A DNA stretch of 64,000 bases from Symsagittifera roscoffensis (Eukaryota > Xenacoelomorpha > Acoela > Convolutidae). Within the stretch, counting starts at the first letter, position 1. Every line of letters starts with the position of its first letter. The stretch covers positions 74,339,465 to 74,403,464 of the forward strand of contig NC_087064.1 in assembly GCF_963678635.1 (NCBI RefSeq), read 5' to 3'. The notes beneath the pieces are model-generated. The model did no database searches, was not told the DNA's origin, and worked only from the letters and a program-made list of their open reading frames with translations. A program made the translations under genes and the position numbers. Positions 11,114 through 23,700 of the stretch are shown piece by piece.

Positions 11114-13800
11114 TACCCCTCCGGATTGGCACAAATAGGACCCTTCCGGATTGATAGAATCTAGACCCCTCCGGATTTGGACCCCTCTGAGTTGGTTACT
11201 ATAAGACCCCTCCGGATTTGGACCCCTCCGAATTAGCAACTATAAGACCCCTCCGGATTCGGACCCCTCCTAACTTGAAAAATCTTTGACCCCTCCGGAT
11301 TGGGAGCCCTCCGGTTTTGTAAAAGTGGCTTTTCGGAGATTTCCTTTTTTCAACCTATACCCCTCCGGATACGTTCTCCGATGCAATTATGCTCTTTCAA
11401 TTAACTGGGAAGGGTATTTACTACCTTCCTAGACCCTTCCGGATTGAAGTTAAGCCTCTTATTTGACAATTCACGCTAACGGTGAAGGGTCTTATTGCTG
11501 GCCTAACTTCGGCTCGATTAAGCTTTTGCTGTGCCTTTAGCCCTCCCTTTTGGTCTAGAATGGCCTAAAGTTACTTTATTCAACCGCTATTTACCTTTTG
11601 GTAGGGGTCTAAGGGTTTTTCAGAAAAATTTATAAAACGTGAAGGTTGTACCCCTCCGGATTTGTGTAATTTGCTAAAAACAATCTCGATAAAATTTCCA
11701 CGCTTACTTTTCCAAAAAATTTCTGACCCTATCAGTAAGCTCAGCTAATTTCTGATCTATTGGTACCAAGATCAACTCAATATGCTCAGTAGTTCCAAAG
11801 TTATTAACTAAAACGTCTTTCTTGCAAACTCAAAAAATTTCTCGCTTATAGGCTCCACTTAACTTTTTCCGCAATTCTGGTCCTTTTGACCTAAAAATTA
11901 TTGATCCGAGCTCAGAAGGCCTATACTCTTCTCGTTCAATGCAAAAGACCCGATCTAAAACGCTTTTGTAGAAAAAATTTGCGAAAAACGATGCTACCTG
12001 GACCCCTCCGGATTGATGAATCCACCAAATCAAACACGTTATGTTCGATTTCTCTGCAACCCGGAAGGCTTTCGGGTAGCGGGTTTTAAAACTCGTAGAT
12101 TCACTAGTGGACGTTGTCCGAACAACTAATTTTACTGTCGTAACTCAAAAATTTCAAAAAATTTTCTAAATTTATAGTGTTCCGTTTTCTCAAAAATCAC
12201 GAAAATTCGGTTTTTGGTTCCAAAATAGTTCCAACCACTTCCGAACTAAACTTAACCGGTTCTATCTATTATGGTAGTGCAGTTACGATGTAACACACTA
12301 ACTTAGCGCTTTTTTCCGTTTCAAAAAATATCGATATCTCAAAAATCGCGACTTGTGGGGGGATCAAAATATCGCTATTTTGACCCTAAAAACCGGTCTG
12401 TTTTCGTTGTTTTTCACTGAAAAACGATATAAGACTATTAATATAGGCTATATAAATAATAATATTAGTAATAATATACCCCTCAGGGTTTCCTCAATAT
12501 CCGAATTAAGGTGCTTAACTCGGATATTCGCAGTTCGGTGAAGGGTGACTACAGTGCAGCACTGACGAGCCCCCCACAGGTTACTATTTTACTTTTTGTA
12601 CCAAAAGGGCTACAAAACATGTTAACGATACCCAACAGTCGATTGTTGTTGTCGTTGAGCCCCTTCTTGTTGCTCCTTGTACTGCTTGCCGGATCGGTCT
12701 TCACCCAAGACCCTTCCGAATTGAGCGCAAATCAGCTGACCCTTCCGGATTGAGCGCAATTTATCATTAACGTGCTTAAATGCTCAAATAACCCTACAGT
12801 ACAAGCCTCACAAACGGGCTACAAAACTGATCGTAACGATCCTGACTGATATAAATGCCTGTAACAACAATATATCTATCAGCAACAAACGGGGGGGTTG
12901 GATCACATCTTGTCTGGGGGGATGATTTCTACTGATTTTTTACTTTTTTACTGTTTTTGGTTTTTTCGGTTATTTTTTATGTTTTTTGTTTTTCTTGGGT
13001 ACTATACTACTTTTTGTTTGGTTTTACTTATATCTTTAAGTGTTTTTGGTCACAAACCACTCAGGGGATGAGGGGTTCGCGATTCCCCCCACCCTTCCTG
13101 GTTCGTGAATTTTCGGTCTTAACTAGGTTAAAAAACTATTCACGGTAATCCGGAAGGCTTCCGCGTTCCGAACTACCCTTCCACCCCGGCGGTTTAGGCC
13201 TATTAAGGGCGTTAATGTGAGCATCCGCTCGGCGCGGAGTGCTCGTCAACGGTTCTGCCGGTCATGATGTTAGAAAGAATAACACCCAGGAGCGCCATAA
13301 AAACATGTATGTAACATTCGCCCGGAAGATACATATCGACGGATAACAAAACTAAGTCTTAAGACGACTGGCTAACGTCTAAACAGAGCTTTGCATGCTT
13401 TTCACCGTCTCTACCAAGCCAGTACTTTTCGGTGGTCTTTCTAACATCGGGTCGACAAAAACGTTACTGTTCTCCGGCTTCGACCAGAACGCTCAAATTA
13501 ACTTAATTACATGCAAATAGTGAGCTCATGGCTGGGTCTCAGTATCCCCAGACCACGAGGTCACTCCTAAAAACAGGGCTACTATTTATTATATTACTAT
13601 TGTTTTTGTTCAGTAGATAAAAATCATCATCTCCATCGAAGATGGATCAACCCTTTCCCCCCAACTCCTAGCTTCTCATCCTTATCAAAATGAATCCAAA
13701 TATTAATTAAATTCAAGTCAGGACATGACAGGAAGCTAAAAGTTCGTATGAGTCAATAAAAGTTTTCCGTCCCGAGACCCTTCCGGATTCTTGAATCCGG
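11114..13800. repeat. Noncoding region with many dispersed GACCCCTCCGGATT-like motifs
   Basis: I count about 18 exact or near copies of the 14-mer, all on the plus strand. They cluster at 11117-11310 (about ten copies at 15-40 bp intervals), then occur singly near 11358, 11430, 11648, 12001, 12475, 12707, 12739 and 13781. The core TCCGGA is a palindrome, and reverse forms (ATCCGGAAGG) occur near 13147 and 13842. Spacing is irregular, so this is not a simple tandem satellite. No convincing coding sequence is seen. It may be part of the LTR or leader of the decayed plus-strand element that ends at 16234. Confidence 0.6.
12619..12753 (+). other. Short ORF with signal-peptide-like start, weak
   Basis: An ATG opens a 44-codon ORF whose first ~27 residues look like a secretory signal peptide: a polar start, then an uninterrupted Leu-rich core (LLLSLSPFLLLLVLLAG). 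The downstream residues are encoded by two copies of the CCTTCCGGATT-type motif, then a stop. It could be a first exon or chance. I see no supported downstream partner. Confidence 0.2.
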
Positions 13801-14194
13801 TGAATCAAGCTCGCTAATCTTGATTTCCTCCTAATCCGGAAGGCTGGTTTCTCACCCTTCACCGTTGCTCGCAACGGCCTTGCAACTATTGTAGCAGCAC
13901 AATAGTTGCAACTCGGAACGTTCTCTGCTATTCCTGCAATCTGCTGCTGTTTTTCAATCACGATTATCGTTGTTATCGTCAGCGCAACTAATGTTGTTGT
14001 GTTTTCTCTCTCGTTTTTTGTTAAAATGGCCGTTTCAGCATTTCTCAGAAATGTTACGTCATCACTTCGAAAATTTAAAATTTTAAAATACGGGAATATC
14101 CTGACCTTCACCGTTCTGCTAATCATCCGAATAACGTCGTTAATCCTTCAAAATCATTAACTCGGAAGGTTCACTGCTAAAATTTCGAAGTCTG

Positions 14195-14676
14195 CAGAGA
14201 TTGCATTTTGGCCATCCTGGTCGAATGTCACAGCTATCGACCGCTACTCTAAATACCCTTCAATTCTGTTAACCAGAACAACAGGTGCCAAAAAGATCTT
14301 GAAATTTCTAAAGGACTATGTCACTATTCATTCTATCCCAAAATCGATTAGGACAGACCAACATTCATGTTTTAAAAACAATGCAGTCAAACTTTTTTGC
14401 GTCGCTAAGGGGATTAAACACATTTTCTGCGCAGTAGGCGACCACCGAGGTTGTGGCCTAGTTGAAAGAATTATTCAGACCATCAAAAGGAAATTAGGAG
14501 TGATGCAACTGGAGGAAAACTCCGAAAATATTGAAAACCGTTATAGAAGAAAAAACCGTTATATTGAAAACCGTTATATCATGAATGTCCAAAAATGTAA
14601 AATCCAAATTAAATTTAGATTCCAGGAACTTAGAAAGGGACGTGCTAACCGCGGAACAAAGAAGGGAGGATTGTGA
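14195..14676 (+). pseudogene. Integrase catalytic core fragment
   Basis: The open frame reads VTAIDRYSKYPSILL (first catalytic Asp region), then SIRTDQHSCFKN (second Asp; the usual following Asn-Gly is lost) and GLVERIIQTIKRKLG (Glu), as in rve cores of LTR retroelements. The residues after about 14520 turn into a repetitive Asn/Arg/Tyr-rich stretch and the frame ends at 14676. No complete zinc-binding domain lies upstream. This is a relic. Confidence 0.7.
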
Positions 14677-15160
14677 CAGCAGACCCAGAGTGAAGATCAA
14701 GAAGAAAGGGTCTAGTTGCCCAGATGTCACACCTGGATTTGGAGGCCCTACCACGTCAATCTCAGAGACACCTTACTATCAGGCACTGGAAAAGTTAGCT
14801 AAGTCGGCTAATGACTGGATGACACTGAAGAGATCATTGACGCAAAAACAGGGAGCAGAAGCTTTGAAGACGTTGACGGACAGGATCACAGTATTGGCCG
14901 CATCACTTAGAAGCAATCTCACATTAGGAACTTTGAGATTCAGATCCGACAAGCCGAAACTGACAAATTCGAAATCGCAGAGTAATCTTCATAATTTATT
15001 ACTTTTGGATCCGTCTAAAGTAGAGACATTTCGTAAAATTCTGGACAGGAGATCCGGCAAGGAGTTATTTAGAACTTTCAACGAACACATTGTAAACTTC
15101 GGAAAACACCTATACTACAGCATCGGGCAAAGTTATCCGGAAAAACCATATAACTCTTAG
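14585..15160 (+). pseudogene. Retroelement ORF remnant, mostly helical
   Basis: 191 codons in a frame different from the integrase fragment it overlaps. The protein is helical and polar (YYQALEKLAKSAND, AEALKTLTDRITVLAASL). I do not recognise a domain. Its place between integrase and the polypurine tract suggests the C-terminal part of Pol or an extra 3' ORF. Confidence 0.45.
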
Positions 15161-15284
15161 GTTAAAAAGTGATTATCTTTCAGGCAAACAAAGTTCAACA
15201 AAACAAGCCGGGCAGAATAGGACTATAAGAGACCCAGAATACAGGACAGCCTAACAACAACCTCAGAAGGACGATCTAGCCCCA

Positions 15285-15998
15285 TTGTCGCCTAAAGCGA
15301 AAAGGTTGTCTGCAAAGACATCAGTTATACCGCTACCCTCAAAACTGCCAGCTCGATTAAGGAAAATTGTCCCAAAGTTGACCGATGAGAGATTCACAAC
15401 AGAGCAACCCACCTTTGCAGGAGCAGAGCCGAAGCCGATCAATCCGGTCGTGGACCTAACTTTGTCGTCATCAAGTTCGGGAGGGGTAATTTTACCCCCA
15501 ATCGCCATGTCATCCCCCGCCAGGCCGCTGATGGGACCACCAGCCCGCGATGGGACTAAAACTCAACAACCTGTGGCAGAAGTTCAACCTATGACCGGAA
15601 ATCGACCTGATAGAGAAGAGAAAAACGAACCAGTTCAATACAGTCCAAAAAGATCGGGAGGGACAACCGTCCCGTAAAAGCAAAGTCTGACGCCGAAATC
15701 TCCCGCAGAAACACCTTCGAGTTCAAAGCCGAAACAGGTTTTTCCAAATGTTCAGAAATGGATTCCGATTTCGTCGGAGGGAGACGACCAGAGCCCGCAA
15801 ATCAGCCAACAGCCTCAACACAGTAAAATGAGAATTTCCACACCTTCCCCAGATACAAATGACGTAGATTACAATTCAAATTCAAATTCCTCGAGATTGT
15901 CAGGAAGACCGAAGAAACGAACACGGTTTTACGGAAGCCCGGTCAGACATGCGGTGAAAGAAATCTCTCAGGACCAAACAATCGACCCATCGCCTTAA
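15285..15998 (+). pseudogene. Retroelement 3' ORF remnant, disordered basic tail
   Basis: 15285-15677 encodes a Pro/Ser-rich disordered segment with PVVDLTLSSSSS, which looks like a SUMO-interacting motif (Val-Val-Asp-Leu-Thr followed by Ser). After a frame change the open frame continues to about 15998 with RPKKRTRFYGSPVRHAVKE, a basic motif suggestive of the end of a retroelement polyprotein. The product is broken and the function unknown. Confidence 0.45.
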
Positions 15999-16222
15999 AC
16001 TCCACCTAACGTAGAAAACATATCTGGGGGGGGGGGGGGGGGGGAGTTTTCATCTTCTCCACCAACACCGAAAAAGATCATGAGAGTTTTTAAAAGATCT
16101 GTAAAAAAGGAGTAGTCGAGAAACTGTTGAGAAAATTGAAAACTGAAACTCCGAAATTATTTTTGTTAAACATTCCACCAGTGCTATTACTTAGTTTGTC
16201 ATATCGAAGTATTACAAATTTT

Positions 16223-16234
16223 AGAAGGGGGAAA
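16223..16234 (+). promoter_or_regulatory. Polypurine tract of the plus-strand LTR element
   Basis: AGAAGGGGGAAA, twelve purines in a row, directly followed by TGTGATACGG. This is the usual junction of polypurine tract and 3' LTR, where plus-strand DNA synthesis is primed. Confidence 0.7.
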
Positions 16235-16492
16235 TGTGATACGGCAGTCAAAGTCATTTTGAGCCGTCCATTATATGTATGTTTGACGTGTTACTAAAGG
16301 TCAAGGTCGTGACAGGTCTCCCGCCAACCACCACTCATGAACTAACTAAAAGACCACTCTTTTGATACTGTTCAAAGATTGCAGTTCTGAACTCTTTATT
16401 AATGCAACTAATCATTCGTAACTAATTTCTAATCCAATCTTTCAAGATAGATTTTATCCATTAGTTATTAGCAGATAGTTTAACAATTCACA
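16235..16492 (+). repeat. Probable 3' LTR of the plus-strand element (right end uncertain)
   Basis: Begins TGTGATACGG right after the polypurine tract. The first plausible CA end is at 16491-16492, but no second LTR copy is in the window to fix the length. Confidence 0.4.
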
Positions 16493-16646
16493 GGTTTGAA
16501 AAAACAGCCTTTTTTATCTCAAGTATTGAAGCTTAAATAAGTCAATTGTTTGAGGTTAAGTCAAAAGATCATTAGCTGTCTTTGTCAATGATCTTTCATA
16601 GCGATATTTTAAATTAAGGTGACACCCCATTGTAAAAAAATTTCAG

Positions 16647-16978
16647 CTCAACTATTCTCGCCTCATCTCAAAGAAGGTCTACTTCACACCGAGCATCATT
16701 CGGGGATGACACTCTATCACAAAGTACTTAAGCAGAAAAAACACAAGCCACGTGATGCAGTTGACGGAGGGGGGACCACAGGCAGCGGAGAGGGGGACGT
16801 GTCTGGGGCAACGAGTGCCAGGACTAGCGCGACTACTCGGCACCCGAAAATATCAGTCATACCTCCTACAAGTAACGCGGGAACTGCAATGAGCAGTATG
16901 AGATCGGCTGCAAGCACCATGAGAACAAATGAACAATCTTCGTCTGGTTTGAACACGATAAACCAATCAATGAAATGA
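16647..16978 (+). CDS. Probable terminal exon of an unidentified plus-strand host gene
   Basis: A good acceptor (pyrimidine/A tract then TTTCAG, ending at 16646) opens a frame of about 110 codons to TGA at 16976-16978; the exon begins with two bases of a split codon. The protein starts LFSPHLKEGLLHTEHHSGMT and ends in a Ser/Thr/Gly-rich tail. GC is much higher than in the flanking DNA, as expected for conserved coding sequence. AATAAA lies at 17134-17139. The upstream exons would be left of the retroelement relics or outside the window. I do not recognise the protein. Confidence 0.5.
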
Positions 16979-17133
16979 AGAAAAAACGCGTGGAAACTTT
17001 CATTGTTATCTTTTGAACTGTACTACCATCATTTCATTTTTTATATTTCATTTGTACTTAACTTATTATTTTCCATTATATCAGGATGGTTCTTATTTGG
17101 AACAAAAGTACTTGACCAGAGCTTTAAGAGAAT

Positions 17134-17139
17134 AATAAA
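17134..17139 (+). promoter_or_regulatory. Poly(A) signal for the plus-strand terminal exon
   Basis: AATAAA 156 bases after the stop of the plus-strand exon. Confidence 0.4.
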
Positions 17140-17286
17140 ACTCCATTTCTCAGATTTTAAATTCAGATTATTCATTTTTATTCTTTTCATAAAATAAATT
17201 ATCAAACTAACAATCTTTTTTTTTGTAGAGCGGAAAATTAAAAGTAGCAAACAGTCAAATAAATAGCTAGTATTTCAATTAAACTC

Positions 17287-17292
17287 TTTATT
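17287..17292 (-). promoter_or_regulatory. Poly(A) signal of the minus-strand host gene
   Basis: TTTATT on the plus strand gives AATAAA on the minus strand, 20 bases after the TGA of the last exon. The 3' UTR would be very short. Confidence 0.55.
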
Positions 17293-17312
17293 TTTTATGG
17301 GTTGAAATTATC

Positions 17313-17751
17313 TCAAGATTTTGAAATTGACGGATTTCTCGACAAGGGAGTCGAACCAGGCACGTTTTGATGATGGTCAGACGAAGTTGAATCCTGACTC
17401 TTAATCGGAGGCAAAAGCCGTCTGGTCCTCCAGTTCTTGAAGTCCTCGTGATACCAATCGGACCCTGCACAATCGAGGGTTCCCATTGGAACATACCCAA
17501 CCGTCAAGTGGTTCCCGGATTCCATTGAATAACTAACATCTCCTGGAGCGGCAACGTGTCCAGACTCTGGGCTACCAGCAGCTGGGGTGAGAGTTTCGCC
17601 AGGTTGTTGACCCAGTTGCAGATTGGGATCGGAACCCTCGTTTGATTCTCCCTCAGTCTCTTCAATTGAGTCTTCCTGTTTGATCCTGGGACCCTTCGAG
17701 TTCCGAGGCGACCTTCGCATTCTTCTCGGGGATTTGAAACCGTATTTCAAT
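17313..17751 (-). CDS. Host gene last exon with stop codon
   Basis: 439 bases; acceptor GTGAATTTAG before 17751; TGA at 17313-17315. It begins with a basic Arg/Ser patch and ends NVPGSTPLSRNPSISKS. The AATAAA signal follows 20 bases on. Confidence 0.8.
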
Positions 17752-20700
17752 CTAAATTCACATCATTTACTTCAATTACAGCTTTTTTGATATGTTATGT
17801 CCTGAACTCGAAATGAATTGACCAAATTGATTTTCTGAGCTCTCCCCAATCACTGTAAATACCCTATTTTGATTAAGTTTCTGCGCCGCAGGCAATTTTT
17901 GAAAAAACAGGCCAAAAAAGCGTTTTAAGGCACTTTTTCAAAAATTTTGACCAAAAAATTGCGTTTTTAGCGCGTTTTTCCCTCAAAATTAGTATAGAGG
18001 CGCCTTTAAAAAAATTTCAGGGCCAGTCAGCCGAAAATGGATCTCTCAAAATAGTACAAAGGGGGACCCTTTTGTTCGGCAGGGTTCAATTCCCTGAAAA
18101 AGGGCGTCCGCCCCCGCCCCCCTAAATCCGCTGGTGATTATACACCTATGTATATCTAACAACTAAGTAATTATAGTTAATGGCAAAATGTTGGCAATAT
18201 CTATCTCGGCTAACGAATCTGAAAAACTTCTCATTTCGACGTTGGATTTAAGTTTATCACTCATTTCCAAATAGTTTACAAAAAAAAACAAATTAACCTA
18301 AAAAAAACGAATTAACCTAAGTTTTTGACCGATTAAATTGCGCGAGATCACCTATATTGCCAACATATTGGCATTTTAAAAAGCAGAGGGGTGGGGGGGG
18401 GGGTGGTGGGAGTGAGGATGCTGACTTGAGTAGGGTGGCGCTGTCTGTCTTGAGGAACTCCCTGAATATCATGTCTGTCTTCTTGTCTATGCTGTAGTCC
18501 CTCCCTGCCGGCAACACAGACCTGTAAGAGGGGGGCAGCAGACGCCTGCAATAAAACAACAAAAAAGTGGGTAAAAGCAACGTAATGAAAACTTCCAAGA
18601 TTTTCGTTCATAGTAGACAGGAAAATATGTCGCATTGCTTTGAATTGATACAAACTACCAATTTTTTGTGCAAAAAAAACAAACTGTCAAAAAATTATCC
18701 CGAAAACTTTTTATTCACCTGTTCACGTTGATAGGGGAGTCGAACTCTGTATCATTGAGAGACCCACTGCTGGTGAAGCTGCTGTTTAACTCCCCTCCCA
18801 CAAAGATGGGTATCACGTGACCACTTCCTTCCACCCTACTGGTCATCTGGGCTTTGTTTGGTGTCTCGAAACTCTCGGAGATCTGACCTGACCTTCTTTT
18901 CTGGTATGCGTGACGTCTTGATTTGGCAAGTTCTGCGCTCTTCTCTGTTTCCTGCACTATTCGCTCCTGAAATAATGCGAATGAAATTTAAGATATGAAA
19001 GCTGACTGAAAAAAAATGAAGTATGAACTAAAAAAGCTCTTGATTAAAATTTAGCTCTATCAAAGATAGCTTGATGAGAGCATGAATTTTGGCATATGAT
19101 CCAAAACTTTTTCTCAAAAGGAGCTTTTTCTCGTAACAATGGCTGGTTAACTGCACAGTTGTTTCGACTGAGAGGCGGATACTTAGCTACTATACCATCG
19201 CTGGCAATAGTTAAGTGGCTATGACTTAACTTGTCAGTTAAAAGATCGATATTTCGAGGCCCACCCCCAATCCGTTCTCGATGCTTTCGAGGCAACAATT
19301 CTCAGCCCAGAAAGTTAACCATCGCCAGAAAATTAGCCAAAAAAATTGCACGCATTGCTTAAGCAGGGGAGCAGCGCCGGTTCTCCCTTAAAATCCGAAC
19401 AGCTCGTATGTTGATACTTTCCTTTTTTATTAACAATTCACCCTTGATCCCCAATGAAAAGCTTCTTTTTAGAGAAAAAACTTACTCTCTCAATGGAACC
19501 TTTCAGAAGACAGAACTCGAAAATTTAGTTTTCGGAGAGCTGACTTGCTCGTATATTGTTACTTTCCCTTCGCGGATAAATAGTTTAAAATAGATCAGTA
19601 TAGAGTGGTTTTTACAATCTGTTTTTTTGCCTTATCGCCTGTTTCGATCCATGATTATTTACCTTGAGGGACTCGAGTTCGAGTGAGTCATCCTCCTTGT
19701 TGGAGAGAGTGTAAGACAGTCTGCTCTTCACCCCCAACTCACTCATGCTACTCATGGCAGACTCACTCTTGTTGCGAGCAGGGGGGTTACTCGACTGCTG
19801 AGTAGCACCGCCACAACCACAGCCGCCAATCCCACTACTCTTATTGCTGTGCTCCCGAGGAGCTCCTGAGTCTAGTTCCTTGCTACATCCATGATGATGT
19901 GGTCTCATTGCAACAATGCTCCCTTAACAACATAAGGCAGTAGTGAAGCGTCAATTCGTAACAGGCGACAAAAAAGCAAACAATTTGTTAAAAACTGAAG
20001 ATTAAGCATTATGCACAAAATGTCCATTTTAAATTTAAGGATAAAATTAATTCAGCCTTATTTCTAAATTATTTCTAATTCAGCCTTAATTCTAAGTAGC
20101 ACAGAACGTAAAGACCCTATTTTTGTTGCAAAATTTGAAACAAAATTTAAGATTTAAGTTTCGATACCAGCCTGTATGACATAGATTGTTATTTTATTTG
20201 TAAGTTGCTGTTATTGTACCTGATGTGTGCTGTTGAATCCGAGGATCAGTGGAAGTACCCGCCCTGTTGGTGTCTTGAGTGAAGGAAGGAGTGCTGTTTC
20301 TCATGATTCGCCTGCTGTCCTGTTTGGTGCCTGCTCTGATGGCCGCCCCCACCGCCGATTTGAGATGCTGCATCTCAGATGAAGTGCGCTCATTCAGACT
20401 CCAGTGCTGGTTCGAGTCACTCAAGTACTCTTGGTCTACAAACGCAGTAGTAAATAAGCAGTTTAATTTTGGCAATGAAGCCGGTTGGAAACAGAAGTCG
20501 GTTTGCGCTGTCTGTGTCCAACGCCTACTAAACGAACGTATTTGGTCAGCTGCAATATTCAACGATTTTCTGTTGGTATATCGAGCTGTAATACTAAAAA
20601 AAACCAGGGGCGGATCTAGGATTTTTCCGAGGGGGCGGATTTTCAAAAATGTTTTAAAAATTTTGCGGACTATTTTTATTAGGTTGACTCATTTCATTTT

Positions 20701-23700
20701 TCGAGCTTTTCCAGAGCACTAAAAACACCCAGTTTTAGCTAATTTTCTGCGCCGCAGGCAAAATTTTGAAAAAAAAACAGGCCAAAAAGGCATTTTTAGG
20801 CACTTTTTGGAAAATTTAGACCAAAAATTTTTTATCGGCACGCTCTCCCCTTCAAAATTAGTATATGCTGACACAAAAGCGCCTATAGAAAAATATTGAT
20901 ATCGGTCAGCCAAAATTGGATATCTTAAAATAGTACCAAACCACTGAACAAAACTGCTTATTTTTGCAAATATTATACACTCGATTAATGAATCGCAGAT
21001 GCTCAAAAACAGCTCCTGCTTTAGAATCTAAGGGCTACGTTCAGGATTTTTTTGGCAGACGAATGCATGTACAATTATTTTGCATTTCAAGCATGATGAA
21101 GCCATGCAATTGATTGTGAGGTAAAATTCTGAAAGAAGCTGTAGGTTTCTATTGATGCACTTAACGATATTTAGCGTTGACCATCTTGTTTTATCAATCT
21201 TAATAGCATGTTGATCGGTTGTCCCTTTTCTGAAAATTTAGTCGCATCAAACCCGTAATATATCACACTAACCATTGAACAGACTGTCGTCATTAATAGA
21301 AAATGAACTGGAGAACTTCCGAGTGCCTTCGTGACTCATTCCACTAGTCGTCCCCACCACCTGTGCGGCTCCACTGCACTCCGAATCAGCTGTGCCGCTG
21401 CTGTCGAAACTGGCAGCCCCAAACCCCCCAGCCCCACACCCCACCACTCGTTTCTGCCCGGCCCCGACCGCCGTCTCGTGTTGACCATGGACTACAGTAC
21501 TTACTACAAATTGATCCAATTTCGGGCTCCGGTTATTGCTTTTTTCCAAGTTCGAATTGGACAAACTTGTTTGATTTTGGTCATTTGAAGATAGCAAATT
21601 AATATTTTGGCTTTGACCTCTCAAATTGTTAAAGTTTTTAAGGTCATTTACATTTAAAAATGTTTGACCTCTGTTTGAAATATTTGAAGTTGCATCTGCT
21701 TTCACGTTGCTGCTAGCAGTTTCATTGAAGTTCCGGTTTGAGTTTGTGGAATGAAATTTGCTGAAGGTATTGCTATTGATAGAGTGAAAATGGTGATTTT
21801 GTGGTAGAATAAAGTTGTCGTGATCACGTCGTGGTAAATCGTGAAAAGATTGGCCATAAAATGAAGTTGGGTGGTTGTTTTGATTCACGGGAACTATAAC
21901 AGAATAAGAAAATTATCACTAGACAAATAGGAAGTTTTGATAATCAAGATTTAACTAACTTCAACCATCTTTAAGTTCTTGTTCTCGTTATTTATAAAGA
22001 TTAATAAATATTATAAATTGTACACAAGCAAAGCGCGTAGAAAAAAATCTACGGCGTTATTTGAAACAATTCATAAGTTATCCAAATGAGGGTTTTATCA
22101 AAGTAATCAAATCTAAGAAACTAAGTTGCTTGCTTCAATTGAGAGGGTAGGAAAATCACCAAAACTCTTCACATATTCCAATGTCTTCCGTCTTACTTTT
22201 CAATTACTTCTGACCTGCCTGATTAACTGGAGGCCTTCTATGGAGATTTTCATAGGGATCCATGTCCATGTCCAGGTCCATGTTTATCCCATGTCTTCCC
22301 AAGAGCATCAACTCCTCTTTTTCCAGCTCAAACTCGACGCCGTTCGGGAACTCATCCTCTTCATCGTCTTCCTCCCAGCTACTTTCCATAGTCGCCCGCA
22401 GATTCCACAAGTCGTGTCCTGCATTTGCCTCTCGGTCTGTCGAATCATGAGATCTGTTAAAATCCGAAATGTACAAGTTTCGCTTCCGGTGTTCCGAGTC
22501 GATGCTGCGATTGAAGTTGCCGCCCATGTCTCTTAGTGCAATGTCAGGCTGATTTATCGAATTATTAGGTGAAATCTTTGGACTGACTCTGGGACTCCGA
22601 GAACTTGATCTACCACGCTCCCGAGTAGCTCCGTGGTATGAGTTCCGCGAATCACAAGAGTTCCTGGGCGACAATCCCAAGCCCTCTCGACTTCGTTTTT
22701 TTCCGATTGCCCATCGTTCACGGTCAGGTGAATTACAATAACTAGGACTCAAGATTCGAAAGTGCTCCTGTGAGTTTTGACGTGAGTTTTGACGTGAGTT
22801 TCTCGGCGACTTTCGGTCGAATGAACTGTTCGTTGAAGTTCCGTGAGGTGATTGGTTGCTGCTTCTGTTCATGGAGAGTGAACTCCGAATCCGCATAACT
22901 TCCTGAGAGTGCGATTTTTCTCTACATGTGTCACCCACTGGTTTTAGAGCGTTGTTTGGCCTGTTATTTTGGCCGAGATGATTCTGAAACAAAATCTTAC
23001 ATGCTACGCTTGAGAAAAACTTCCTGAAATTGACTGCATAAACTTCAATTTTCATTTAAATTTGTTCCAATTTGTTCAATAATTCAACAATATAGAAGAC
23101 TTATCGGTGAGAGAGCACCAATTTGAGCAAGCGCAAATCGTTATTCAATTTGTTAAAGCGCCACTGAGAACTTCCTAGAAAGCTTGATTTAATCTAGATC
23201 TGATTGTTTTATTTTATGTACTAACTGTCCAGAAAAAAAAGAAAGATTATGGATAAAAGAAAACAAATAAAAATCGATTTCTGATATTTTACTTCTCTTG
23301 CAAATTGTTAAATTGTGCTTCAAGGTATAAGTTTCAGAACAATGTTTAATTTTGAAGTTTATTTGATGTTTTGATTGACCTATTTCAATTACTACGATGA
23401 GTTTTTTTTGGATGTATGTTTTCTGAATTTTCTCCAGTTGTCTCAATGCTTTATTGCCAAAACAGTTAGTCACAATCAATCAAAAAAGTATCTCTTATTG
23501 TATGCATTAGGTTGTGAAAAGACTATTAATGGTTCAAGTAAATTTTTTTGACGATTTTTGCTTGAAAATTATTTGTGTGTTATATAGTGTCCATATTTGC
23601 ACAAAAACTAGTGTTTTGTTATGTCGTGTTGTTTTTTGTGTTAGTGATTTTATTCTTCGAATGGTATCTAGTGGCTTATCTTAATCTTGAATTAAAATAA

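Larger units (their letters stand above)
14160..16234 (+). mobile_element. Decayed 3' end of a plus-strand LTR retroelement
   Basis: An integrase core fragment, two further ORF remnants in different frames, a third remnant up to 15998, an 18-base G run at about 16026, and a polypurine tract at 16223-16234 followed at once by TG. Gag, protease and RT are not found upstream, so only the last ~2 kb survives. Short direct repeats of ATTGAAAACCGTTAT lie at 14530-14580 where the integrase frame degenerates. Confidence 0.7.

Noticed and set aside
13713-14126. 137-aa minus-strand ORF
   Set aside because: No motif, low-complexity hydrophobic/Thr runs, and it spans the TCCGGATT-motif region.
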